DNA of 64,000 bases from Pseudonocardia xinjiangensis (GCF_012911925.1 NZ_JAAXKY010000014.1:1-64000), one strand, 5' to 3'; shown: positions 25,195 to 34,123, counted from the stretch's first letter. The notes: generated by a model not told the origin, from the sequence alone. Program-made: numbers and translations.

Positions 25195-27777
25195 CTAATG
25201 CGATTGTGCATGGCGCGCGACCAGCTGCGGCGGAATCACCGCCAACGCCATCCGTCCGTGGTCCTCCCGCATCTCCCGGGCCGGGTTTCCCCCCCAGCGG
25301 GCGTTCTTCGGCATTTCTTCACCCTTCATGAGGAAAGCATCGGCGGCGAGTGCCGATCCGTTACCCATGGTCACTCCGTAGTGAACCATTGAGCTGACCC
25401 CCAGAGTGCAGCCCGAGCCGATGACGATGTGATCGGACTTGAATGCGCCGTCCTCCTGCGAGTGGCACTGGATCTTGCTTCCCGCATTGAGCGTGCAGTC
25501 GTCGCCGATGGTGACCAACGTCTTCTCGACGATGCCGCACCCGTCGTCGAAGACACGCTTTCCGATGCGGACCCCCAGCAATCGCCAGGCCAGGCCCTTG
25601 AACGGGGTGCCGTCGAGGATCTTCGGCTGCGCGCTCAGCTTCCAGTAGCGCTCGTGCCACCAAAAGTACGGATCGTAGATCGAGCAGACTTTGGGACGCA
25701 GGTCCTTGAACCCCGCGACGAGACGTTCCATGAGCACGGTGTAGAAGAGGCTGAACAGGAGGGCGAGAACGCCACCGATGGCGATCGACACCGCCCCGAG
25801 CAGGGGATAGAGGTCCGCGGCGCCCAACGCGAACAGTGTGACCACGAAGACGTTGATCGATCGCACGAGCAGGACGACCCCCATGGTCGCGATGTTGTAC
25901 CGATTCTTGGCGGCGAGCCGGCGAGGCAGTTCCTCCGCGGTCTTCATGTGATCGAACCGGGTGTCCCGCTGGACCGTGCGCGGGATCTCGAAGTGGGGAG
26001 ATCCCAGCAACCCGACGTCGTTCCGGGCCACTCCTCCGAACGGCACCATGACCTTCGTCGCGAGCAGGCAGTTGTCACCCGTGCGGCCCTGCGCCGGATA
26101 GACGATGAAGTTCCCGAGAAAGTTGCGTGCACCGATCGCCGTGGGAGACACGCGGAACGACGTGCTCGAGAAGTCCGCGTTGACGATCGAGAGCCCGTCG
26201 GCGACCATCGTGCCGCTTCCGATGGTGCTGTGGTACGGGTTCTCGTGCTTCAGGTCCATCCCGAAGTTAGACCCGGTCTGCACCACGTCGGGAAACTTGT
26301 ACCCGAGCCAGTGAAGATAGTTGACGATGTAGGAGCTGTCGCCGAGCATGAACGTGAAGAACTTGGGGTTGGTCAGCCGCGCGACCATCCGCTGGGCCGC
26401 GTAGCGGATGCCGTACAGCCGGTAGTCCCGGTCCGGCTTGATGGCGAGGTTGAACACCCGGGGAACGGTCATCACGACGAGGAGGCCGACGAGCGTCCCA
26501 CCGAAGAAGAGCACCATGGAGATGATCAGCGCGTGGAGGTAGAACTCCCAGCTCGTGAAGACCATGGGCCCTGGATCCAGGAGCGCGTTGAGCTGAGGGA
26601 CCTCGGCCAACAGGATGATCAGGCCGCTGATCAGCAGCGGCATGAACACGAACAGCCCGTTGAGCAGCTGCAGGATGCCGTAGACCGTCCGGCGCGTTGC
26701 GGTGACGCGGACCGGGCCCGCCATCCGGTAGCTCCCCTGACTCCGCTGCGCCGGCGATCCGCTCCAGATCTCGCGGTCGGGTATCACCTGCCCGGAGTGC
26801 AGTGAGGACGTGTGGCCGAGCTGAGCCCGGTCGCCCATCGAGGTGTTGATGTCGACCACCGACATCTCGCCGACGAACACCTCTTTCCCGAGTGTGACCG
26901 GACCCGTCTGGATCACCCCGTTGTTGGCCCGGTAGCCGTTGATGAACGCGTCCTTGCGGATGACGCTGCCGTCGCCGATGGTGAGCAGATCGGTACACAG
27001 CGGCACATTTCGGGAGTAGATCGTGACGCCGCGCCCGATCTTCGCGCCCAGCGCCCGCAGATAGAGCGCATAGAGCGGCGAGCTCGCGCTCGTGCGCGAC
27101 CGCATACCGATCATCAGGAGCAACGGGTTCGACCGAACCAGCACCTTCACGACCCAGAAGCGGACGTACCCCAGGCTCCACACCCGGATCTGCCGAGGCT
27201 TCCAGCGACCGATGATCAACCATTTGGCGATGATCGGGACGATGCACAGGGCCAACACGGCAGCGGCGCCGAAAACAACCGAGCGCAGATAGATCTCAAG
27301 GATTCCGGGGGCGACGGAGATCCATTCGTAGCCGCGTTCCATGACCTCCGCAGCGAGATAGGTATACGTGAGAAAGATCAGTAGCTGCAGCGCTCCGCAG
27401 AGGACGTACTCCCACCCGCGGGCCGGTTTCACCACATCGGCGGGCGCCGGTTCCGGGGCCTCGACGGGCGCGGCGACCTCATGCGAGAGTGCCGCGGCCA
27501 GCCTGCTGATCGTCTGATACCGGTAGATGTCCTTCATCGAGACTGCAGGCAGATCCGGCCGCTTCCTGACCCGGGCGCAGAACCGGGCCATGACCATCGA
27601 ATCGGCGCCGAGATCGTCGAAGAAGTGGCTGTCGACCGACACGTGCTGGACCCCGACGACCTCGGCCAGCGCCGCGGCGAGGCGCTCGTCGGTCCCGGCC
27701 GAAGGGCCGGCGGAAACCGGCTGGAGGGTGGTGGATTGAGCTGGGTCGACCGCCAGGACATCGACAGATTTCGCCAC
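25195..27777 (-). CDS. Pls/PosA-like membrane synthetase lacking adenylation domain
   Basis: About 860 aa. It opens with a carrier domain (25-105; attachment Ser60 in DDLGADSM). Then come six membrane helices alternating with three left-handed beta-helix (hexapeptide) domains, at about 240-350, 510-640 and 755-850. This is the carrier-to-C3 part of epsilon-poly-L-lysine synthetase (Pls), where the three domains form isopeptide bonds repeatedly. Unlike Pls, there is no adenylation domain at all. Its amino acid must therefore be loaded by another protein, most likely the A/T/TE protein 48 bases downstream. GTG 27777 has AAGGAG 8 bases before; ATG 27819 overlaps the stop of a tiny upstream frame and would add 14 residues. 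Confidence 0.9.
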   Translation of the reverse strand: MAKSVDVLAVDPAQSTTLQPVSAGPSAGTDERLAAALAEVVGVQHVSVDSHFFDDLGADSMVMARFCARVRKRPDLPAVSMKDIYRYQTISRLAAALSHEVAAPVEAPEPAPADVVKPARGWEYVLCGALQLLIFLTYTYLAAEVMERGYEWISVAPGILEIYLRSVVFGAAAVLALCIVPIIAKWLIIGRWKPRQIRVWSLGYVRFWVVKVLVRSNPLLLMIGMRSRTSASSPLYALYLRALGAKIGRGVTIYSRNVPLCTDLLTIGDGSVIRKDAFINGYRANNGVIQTGPVTLGKEVFVGEMSVVDINTSMGDRAQLGHTSSLHSGQVIPDREIWSGSPAQRSQGSYRMAGPVRVTATRRTVYGILQLLNGLFVFMPLLISGLIILLAEVPQLNALLDPGPMVFTSWEFYLHALIISMVLFFGGTLVGLLVVMTVPRVFNLAIKPDRDYRLYGIRYAAQRMVARLTNPKFFTFMLGDSSYIVNYLHWLGYKFPDVVQTGSNFGMDLKHENPYHSTIGSGTMVADGLSIVNADFSSTSFRVSPTAIGARNFLGNFIVYPAQGRTGDNCLLATKVMVPFGGVARNDVGLLGSPHFEIPRTVQRDTRFDHMKTAEELPRRLAAKNRYNIATMGVVLLVRSINVFVVTLFALGAADLYPLLGAVSIAIGGVLALLFSLFYTVLMERLVAGFKDLRPKVCSIYDPYFWWHERYWKLSAQPKILDGTPFKGLAWRLLGVRIGKRVFDDGCGIVEKTLVTIGDDCTLNAGSKIQCHSQEDGAFKSDHIVIGSGCTLGVSSMVHYGVTMGNGSALAADAFLMKGEEMPKNARWGGNPAREMREDHGRMALAVIPPQLVARHAQSH

Positions 27778-27818
27778 TACCTGGGCTCCTTGACGCAGAT
27801 GAGGAGAAGCACGGAACA

Positions 27819-27875
27819 TCAGGAAGGTCCGGCCGCCGATCCGAGGCAGAACCCACCATGTTCATGCAAGATCAT
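27819..27875 (-). CDS. Possible 18-residue leader peptide coupled to Pls-like gene
   Basis: An ATG at 27875 follows a strong AGGAGGAG. It encodes MILHEHGGFCLGSAAGPS and stops in a TGATG junction that shares one base with ATG 27819 of the downstream synthetase frame. The arrangement looks like a translated leader coupling or attenuating expression of the operon. The peptide has no known family. It may instead be only a strong ribosome site used for re-initiation. Confidence 0.4.
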   Translation of the reverse strand: MILHEHGGFCLGSAAGPS

Positions 27876-28350
27876 TTCTCCTCCTGACATCAACTGATCA
27901 GGGTTCGGTATCGCGCCCCCAGCGCGATCTCCTGATCCCGGTGCGGCCTGATTTGATCCGCACGTCCGGCCGGCGAGCCCCAGATCCGGGCCGTCTGCGA
28001 CAGGTATCCGGGAAATCGCTGATTCGGTAGCCAATGTTTCGTGAGCATCCGCCGTTCACCCGCCCGCCATGCATGGCCGACCGGCGGAACCCGAATGCGC
28101 GCCGCCGACCACCGGATATGCGGGCTTCCCGCCGCCGGGTGCCGCTGATGCGGTGAAGGTCCAACGAGGCAACCGGGCACAGCGCCACGAGCCGTCGTCC
28201 TGCCGGAGTACCGGGCCTGCCCGTTCCGTCCGGTTCATGAGAAAGCCGCGGGACGACCGTCCACGTATCGATGCGGCGGAATCACCCGTCTGGCCCCCGA
28301 GTCCGGGTCCGGCTGGCAGCCGGGGGCGACCGGACTCCCTGCCGGACCGG
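27876..28350. other. Intergenic region with promoter of the Pls2-to-sbnA operon
   Basis: 475 bases without a credible gene between the two Pls-like genes. It is AT-richer near 27860-27910, where the leader peptide ribosome site lies. It includes a CTGATCAG palindrome at about 27894. I see no terminator hairpin strong enough to separate the two transcription units with certainty. Confidence 0.4.
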
Positions 28351-31300
28351 TCACTCCCGTCTGCTCGTCGTGGCCGACGGCCTGCCCGGGGACGTCCGTG
28401 GCGCCCCTGACGACTGCTCACCGGTCCGGCGCGGGGGCCGCGTAGAGGTCGAGGACGGCGGGCTCGAGGACGGCGCCGGGGACGAGGTCGGCCGGCTCGG
28501 TGCCGGCCGGGGTGCGGACGGCCGGCTGGTGCTCGGCCGGGTCGTGGTCGGCCGGGACGTGCTCGGCCTGGTCGTGGGAGCCGCAGTCGGATCCGGCGCG
28601 CCCTCGGCTGTCGGCGTCGGAGCGGGAGCAGGAGCAGGCGGCGCGGGCGCCGGTCGCCGCACCGCAGGTGGCGCGGGGGGCGTCTCGACCCGCGCCCTGG
28701 GCGCCGGCACCTCGGCCGGCGGGTTGTCGCGGCGCGGCTGGACGGACTCCTGCGCGGCTGCCGGCGCTTCGAGCACCGCCGGTTCCAGCGGGGCCTGCTG
28801 CGGTTCCACCTGCTGCACCGGCGCCGCCGCAGGCACGGGCTGGGCCGGGATCGGGTCGGGCAGGGCCGGCGGCGGCACGGCGGCAGGCTGTCCTATCTGG
28901 ACCGATTGGCCCGCCATCGCCACCGTGACCGCGATCGACAGCGACAGCGCCATCGAGACCGCGACCGCCACCCCGACCGGGAGCAGCCGCGGCCGCAGCC
29001 GTGGCTGCGCCGGCGCCGGAACAGCCGGGCTCGCCGAGGGCACCGGGATCACTTCCCGCGCCGGGACCGGCGACGGCTCGGGGATCGACAGCGCCGGGAT
29101 CACCTCCCGGGCCGGGACCGGCGAGGGTTCCGGGATCGAGAGCGCCGGGATCGCTGCGGGCACCGGGCGCGGCGCGCCTTCGTCGGTCTCGACGGCCGGG
29201 TTGCCCCGCCACCGCTCCCCCGCGCCGACGGCCCCACCCTTCATGAGGAAGGAGTCGGCCTCCAGCACCGAGTCGGGGGCCATCGTGACGCCGTAATGGA
29301 CGAACGCCTGGATGCCGAGGGTGACGCGGGCTCCGATGACCGTGCGGTCGGACTTGAAGGCGCCGTCCTCCATCGAATGGCACTGGATGACCACGCCCTC
29401 GTTCAAGGTGGCGTCGTCCCCGATCGTGACGAGGGTCTTCTCGGGGATGGCGCAGCCGTTGTCGAACACCCGGCGGCCGATCTTGACCCCCAGCAGCCGC
29501 AGGATCAGCGGCCGGAACGGCGTGCCGGAGAAGAGCGCGGGGCTGAGCAGCTTCCAGTGGCGTTCGTGCCACCAGAAGTACGGGTCGTAGATGGAACACG
29601 TCCGAGGTTGCAAGTCGCGGAACCTCGTGCTGAGCCGCTCGACCAGGATGCCGTAGCCCGTGCCGAGCGCGAGGATCAGCAGGAACGCCGCCGCGACCGC
29701 CCAGGTGCCCAGCGTGTGGTAGAGGTCGCCCGCGGCCGTGGCGACGAGCAGCAGCAGGAACGTCTGGAACCAGCGAACCTGCAGGAGGATACCGATCGTG
29801 CGCCGGTTGTAGCGGTTCTTCCCGGCGAGGCCCTGTGCGAGCTCCTCCGGGTTCTTGTGGAGGTCGCTGTCGCGCAGCACGGTCCTCGGGATCTCGAAGC
29901 ACGGTGACCCCAGCAGGCCGACGTCGCGGCGGACCGGCCCGTCGATCGGGATCATCGCCTTGGTGGCCAGCAGGACGTTCTCGCCGACCTTCGCGCCCGC
30001 CGGGTAGAAGATGTTGTTGCCCAGGAAGTTGCGCTCCCCGAGCGCCACCGGTGCCACCTGGAACGACGTGCTCGAGTAGTCGGCGTTCATCACCGTGAGC
30101 CCGTCGGACACCATCGTCCCGCTGCCGATCGTGGTGAGGAACGGCGAGTCGTGCGCGAGCTGGTTGCCGAAGTTCGACCCCGTCTGCTGCACCCGCGGGA
30201 AGGAGTACCCGACGGCCGTCAGGTAGTTCACGATGTAGGAGCTGTCGCCGAACACGCCGTGGAAGAACTGGATGTTCGTCATCCGCCGGACCAGCCGGTG
30301 GATGTAGTAGTGGTAGCCGTACAGCGCGTGTGCCTTCCCGGGCACCACCAGCCGGTTGACCAGTCGGGGCAGGGTCACCACCGCCACGAGCCCCACCAGG
30401 GACCCGCCGTAGAAGACGACGAGTGAGATCCCGAGCACCTCGAGGTAGAAGAGCCAGTCGGTGACGCCGGCGTGGCCGACGTCCAGCAGCTCCGCGGTCC
30501 ACGGGATGATCGACACCAGCTCGACCACGATCGCCAGTCCCACCGGGCCGATGAGCAGCACGTTGAACAGCTGCAGGAAGCTGAACCAGAACCGTCGGCC
30601 GGTGCCGCACCGGGCCGGGGCGACCACCCGGTAGTCGACGTCGGTGGGCTGAGCGGGCGACCCGTGCCAGGTCTCCCCCGCCGGCACGTGCCTGCCCGGC
30701 TGCAGCGACGAGCAGTGGCCGATCTGGGCACCGTCGCCGATGGAGCTGCCGATCTCGAGCACGGTCTTCTCGCCGACCAGCACGTCCTCGCCGATCGTGA
30801 CGGGGCCGATCTCGATCATGCCGGCCTCCGCCCGGTAGCCCGGGAGGACCGCGCTGCCCCGAATGACCGTGCCCGCGCCGATCGTGAGCAGGTCGGTGCA
30901 GACCGGGACCGACTTCGAGAAGATGGTCACCCCGGGGCCGATCTTCGCGCCCAGCGCGCGCAGCCAGAGCACATAGAGCGGCGACCCGGAGAAGAGAGCC
31001 ATCGGGTTCGCGCGGATGATCAGCCGGACCAGCCAGAACCGGAAGTAGCGCAGGCTCCAGATCGGGAACTCCGTGGCCTTCCAGCGCCCGATCAACACCC
31101 ATTTCGCCAGGACCGGCAGCAGGCACATACCGAAGAAGACGACCGCTCCGTACGCCAGCGAACGCAGGTACGCCCCGCGCCACTCGGTTGCCTGCGAGAC
31201 CCAGAGGAATCCCGTCTCCAGCAGGGCCGCGCCGAGGTAGAGCGAGGCGATGAACGCCACGAACTGCAGCGCGCCGCACAGCAGGTACCGCGGGGTGCTC

Positions 31301-32931
31301 ACGCGGGTGGCCACCACCGGGACCGGCTGCACCGGAGCCGGGGGCGCGTCCGGCGTCGCGGACGGCAGGGCGGCGGCGATCGCGGCGATCGTCGGGCGGA
31401 GATAGGCGTCGCGGATCGAGATCGGGGGCAGGTCGGTCTTCGACCGGACCCGGGCGCAGAACTTGGCGAGCACCAGCGAGTTGGCCCCGAGGTCGTCGAA
31501 GAAGTGGCTGTCCACCGACACCCGCTCCAGGCCCAGGATCTCCGCGAAGAGCTCGGCCAGCTGACGCTCGGCCGGGCTCGAGGGAGCGACGTAGCCGCTG
31601 GGCGCCGGTTCGGCCTTCACCTGCCGTTCGATCCGCCCCCGGTGCTCGATCTCCCCCTCCACGGTCACCCGTCCCAGGTCACCGGTCCGGTAGATCCGGC
31701 CCGACGGGTTGTGCGGGATCGCCAGGAAGTCGGGGACGAACCGCTCGTCGGTCAGGTCGTCGCGGTTGACGTAGCCGGTGGTGAGCCCGATCCCGGCGAT
31801 GCCGATCTCCCCGACCTCGCCACGACCCAGCGCCCGCCCCGGGTCCTCCGGATCCAGGATCACCGTCGCGTACGTGGGCAGCGGGACCCCGATCGTCTTG
31901 CGACGATCCGGATCCACCACGGTCCACGTCGCCGCCACCGTCGTCTCGGTCGGCCCGTAGACGTTCAGGAACCGCCGCCCCGGCTGCGACCACCGCACGA
32001 TCAGGGCGGGCGGACACGCCTCCCCCGATACCAGCAGGAACCGCAGCGTCGGCACGGCGTCGTCGATCGTGGCCAGCAGCGTGGGCATGCAGCACATCGC
32101 CGTGATCCGCCGCCGGATGAGGAACCCGCGCAGGTCCGCACCCGTCGGTCTCGACCCCGTCGGCGCCGGCACCAGCGTGGCACCGACCATCCACGGCACC
32201 CAGATCTCCTGGACCGAGAAGTCGACCGCCATGGCCGAGCCCTGGTACACCCGATCGTCCGGCCGGTAGCCGTACACCGCCCCCGCCACCCGCACGAAGT
32301 TGTAGATGCTGGAATGCGACACGGCGACGCCCGTGGGGTCACCGGTCGACACCGACGGGTAGCTGATGAACGCCGGGCCGTCCACGAAACCTGTGTCGAC
32401 GGGCAGGCGGCTCCCGTCCTGCGCGTCGATCTCGGCCGCGACGGCGTCGACGCACACCACCTCGACGTTCACGCCGTCGAGTCGCGAGCGCAGGTGCTCC
32501 AGCGAGAGCACCACGCTCACGGCCGCGTCGGACACGATGTACGCGATCCGGTCCGCCGGGAACTCGACGTCCAACGGCACGTAGGCCGCACCGGACTTGA
32601 GTACCGCCAGCATTCCCACGTACCCGTGCACCGCATCGTCGAGCAGCAACGCCACCCGCTCGCCGGCACCGACACCGAGGTCACGCAGATAACGGGCCAG
32701 CCGGTTGGCACGTGCGTCCAGCTCCGAGTAGGTCAGCGCCGCGTCCGCCACGTCCACCGCCAGGTGGCCGAAGCGGCCGACGTCGTGGAGGTCGTCGCAG
32801 CGCTCCTCGAACAGATGCTCCAGGCGTTGACCGGGGTGCCACCGGACGTCCTGGGAGTACCTGTCGTCGACGAGGACCACGTCGGACAGTTCCCGGGTGA
32901 GCCCGGTGTCAGGATGCCGATCGCGCAGCAC
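28351..32931 (-). CDS. Pls/PosA-like poly(amino acid) synthetase with degenerate adenylation domain
   Basis: 1526 aa. Order: adenylation-like domain (35-440), carrier (450-525, Ser485 in DDLGANSL), then six membrane helices (about 549-613, 783-855, 1048-1097) alternating with three hexapeptide beta-helix domains (655-760, 890-1020, 1140-1235), as in epsilon-poly-L-lysine synthetase. The adenylation domain is abnormal. A3 reads YPSVSTGDPTGV, with Pro, Val and Thr replacing the Thr, Gly and Lys of the P-loop. The sequence jumps from A8 (GRIERQVK, 432-439) straight to the carrier, so the small subdomain with the A10 lysine is missing. After the last beta-helix come a 17-residue tandem repeat (1262-1295), a seventh helix (1316-1340) and a 185-residue Pro/Ala/Thr/Ser/Arg tail. 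GTG 32931 follows GGAGG; ATG 32982 is an alternative. I infer polymerisation of a monomer supplied in trans. Confidence 0.9.
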   Translation of the reverse strand: MLRDRHPDTGLTRELSDVVLVDDRYSQDVRWHPGQRLEHLFEERCDDLHDVGRFGHLAVDVADAALTYSELDARANRLARYLRDLGVGAGERVALLLDDAVHGYVGMLAVLKSGAAYVPLDVEFPADRIAYIVSDAAVSVVLSLEHLRSRLDGVNVEVVCVDAVAAEIDAQDGSRLPVDTGFVDGPAFISYPSVSTGDPTGVAVSHSSIYNFVRVAGAVYGYRPDDRVYQGSAMAVDFSVQEIWVPWMVGATLVPAPTGSRPTGADLRGFLIRRRITAMCCMPTLLATIDDAVPTLRFLLVSGEACPPALIVRWSQPGRRFLNVYGPTETTVAATWTVVDPDRRKTIGVPLPTYATVILDPEDPGRALGRGEVGEIGIAGIGLTTGYVNRDDLTDERFVPDFLAIPHNPSGRIYRTGDLGRVTVEGEIEHRGRIERQVKAEPAPSGYVAPSSPAERQLAELFAEILGLERVSVDSHFFDDLGANSLVLAKFCARVRSKTDLPPISIRDAYLRPTIAAIAAALPSATPDAPPAPVQPVPVVATRVSTPRYLLCGALQFVAFIASLYLGAALLETGFLWVSQATEWRGAYLRSLAYGAVVFFGMCLLPVLAKWVLIGRWKATEFPIWSLRYFRFWLVRLIIRANPMALFSGSPLYVLWLRALGAKIGPGVTIFSKSVPVCTDLLTIGAGTVIRGSAVLPGYRAEAGMIEIGPVTIGEDVLVGEKTVLEIGSSIGDGAQIGHCSSLQPGRHVPAGETWHGSPAQPTDVDYRVVAPARCGTGRRFWFSFLQLFNVLLIGPVGLAIVVELVSIIPWTAELLDVGHAGVTDWLFYLEVLGISLVVFYGGSLVGLVAVVTLPRLVNRLVVPGKAHALYGYHYYIHRLVRRMTNIQFFHGVFGDSSYIVNYLTAVGYSFPRVQQTGSNFGNQLAHDSPFLTTIGSGTMVSDGLTVMNADYSSTSFQVAPVALGERNFLGNNIFYPAGAKVGENVLLATKAMIPIDGPVRRDVGLLGSPCFEIPRTVLRDSDLHKNPEELAQGLAGKNRYNRRTIGILLQVRWFQTFLLLLVATAAGDLYHTLGTWAVAAAFLLILALGTGYGILVERLSTRFRDLQPRTCSIYDPYFWWHERHWKLLSPALFSGTPFRPLILRLLGVKIGRRVFDNGCAIPEKTLVTIGDDATLNEGVVIQCHSMEDGAFKSDRTVIGARVTLGIQAFVHYGVTMAPDSVLEADSFLMKGGAVGAGERWRGNPAVETDEGAPRPVPAAIPALSIPEPSPVPAREVIPALSIPEPSPVPAREVIPVPSASPAVPAPAQPRLRPRLLPVGVAVAVSMALSLSIAVTVAMAGQSVQIGQPAAVPPPALPDPIPAQPVPAAAPVQQVEPQQAPLEPAVLEAPAAAQESVQPRRDNPPAEVPAPRARVETPPAPPAVRRPAPAPPAPAPAPTPTAEGAPDPTAAPTTRPSTSRPTTTRPSTSRPSAPRPAPSRPTSSPAPSSSPPSSTSTRPPRRTGEQSSGAPRTSPGRPSATTSRRE
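29047..29148 (-). repeat. Two tandem 51-bp copies inside Pls-like gene
   Basis: The copies encode PALSIPEPSPVPAREVI twice in a row (residues 1262-1278 and 1279-1295), identical at protein level and nearly identical in DNA. The repeat lies in the proline-rich linker between the third beta-helix domain and the extra membrane helix. It looks like a recent slippage duplication and may vary in number between strains. Confidence 0.85.
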
Positions 32932-33539
32932 GGTCGAACCTCCGCTCAGAACCGATGTCCGTCGAACCCGGTTTCCTCCCATTCACGCCGGCCGGTCCAC
33001 AGCAGGGCGGACACATCCGCGCACTCGACCCACGACGCGACTCACCATCAACCGGGTAGGGCCGCGCAAACCGGCCATGCTCGAGCAAGCTGATCAATCC
33101 TCCTAGCGTGGGCCACCGGGCAGTGCGGACCGCGTCGTGACCCAAGAGCGAGCAACGCGGCATACAGCAGCTCCAGTTGCACCGAATGGCCCGCGTTGAG
33201 CCACGGCCGACCGGACCATGTGCCCGATTCATCGTGCACCGGAGACGCAACGTTTCGACCCGATTCATCTTTTCGCCCGATGTCCCCCTAGCGAGCGCGT
33301 TTGACTGCTCGAACGGGGGAACGGTGCGGAAATGGCGCAATGAATCGCAGATGAGCGGGTCGACGGGATGACACCGGCCCGGCGCGCTACGACAAGCGGG
33401 TGGACGACTCCAGCTCACTCCGTAATGGGCGCGGAACGGACGGCCCGGAAATCGAGCTGAGCGGGCACCGATCTTGCCCCGGAAGGATTGCTCTGTTCAC
33501 CCGAATAAACAGCGGAATGCCGTCACTCCGCGTACGACG
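32932..33539. other. Upstream region of the Pls-like gene, no gene seen
   Basis: About 600 bases with no convincing coding sequence. On the minus strand an AGGAGGATTGATC block at about 33090-33102 resembles the leader of the second Pls-like gene (AGGAGGAGAAATGATC). In both, the text continues as a GA(A/G)CATGG(..)GGTTT-like stretch. This points to a related leader in both transcripts. The promoter should lie further upstream. Confidence 0.4.
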
Positions 33540-33572
33540 ACGCCCGGTCGTCCCAACGGGACGACCGGGCGT
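33540..33572 (-). terminator. Terminator after Cys-rich small protein gene
   Basis: Two perfect 15-base arms (33540-33554 and 33558-33572) with loop AAC lie 27 bases after the stop of the gene ending at 33599. Confidence 0.8.
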
Positions 33573-33598
33573 AGGTGGGTTCGAGCGGGAGTGGTGAC

Positions 33599-33952
33599 TC
33601 AGCCGATGAGGCCGAGCCTCCGCAACGTGCGTCGGATCGGGCCGCCGATCGGGCGGTAGGAGGAGCAACCGGTTGCACCACAGGCGCCGCAGTCGGTGCC
33701 CGACCGGTAGTGGTCGTGTGCTGCCTTCGCGTGACCACACGCACACGGCTCGACGACGGTGCGCCGCACCGGCGGAGCAGGCGGCGTGGCCGGTGCCGGC
33801 GGCGAACCGTGGCGCTGTGCCGGGATCGCCGTGCCGAGGTCCGGGACCGTCGGCATGCCCGTGGGAGGGGTCAGCACGGACGAGCCGGCAGAGTGTCGCC
33901 GGTCGCGCCGTGCGCTTCCGCTGGTCGGACGGCCCGATGCCGAATCCCCCAT
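33599..33952 (-). CDS. Small zinc-binding hypothetical protein, 117 aa
   Basis: The N-terminal two thirds are a low-complexity Pro/Ala/Ser/Arg region. The C-terminal third holds a compact metal site: CACGH (69-73), then H79-x-H81-YRSGTDC, GACG and GC. This gives at least six Cys and three His in about 30 residues, a plausible one- or two-zinc knuckle. I recognise the pattern from actinobacterial hypothetical proteins but cannot name a family. It is transcribed alone and closed by a strong terminator. Confidence 0.65.
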   Translation of the reverse strand: MGDSASGRPTSGSARRDRRHSAGSSVLTPPTGMPTVPDLGTAIPAQRHGSPPAPATPPAPPVRRTVVEPCACGHAKAAHDHYRSGTDCGACGATGCSSYRPIGGPIRRTLRRLGLIG

Positions 33953-34123
33953 GAGGGTCCCTGCCCTTCGTCAGTCGATGACCCCGAGGGGCCGACCTCG
34001 CACTGTATGCGACGAGGGCGCCCGCCCGAGCACCACTAACTCTAGTGAATGAGGGAAGGTTACGGAGCCGTCGGTGACCGGTTAGTCAATGCGGTGAACG
34101 GACCACAGTGGTCCGAGCCCCGC

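Noticed and set aside
21979..25392. Plus-strand open frame of 1137 codons opposite the NRPS gene
   Set aside because: GC-rich third positions make the antisense frame open. Its translation is low-complexity and the NRPS on the other strand is unmistakable.
27876..28421. Short open frames on both strands between the two Pls-like genes
   Set aside because: They lack ribosome sites and domains, and their Arg/Pro/Gly composition is that of GC-rich noise.
29047..29148. Possible CRISPR-like or mobile-element direct repeat
   Set aside because: There are only two adjacent 51-bp copies in frame within a proline-rich coding linker, so this is a protein repeat.
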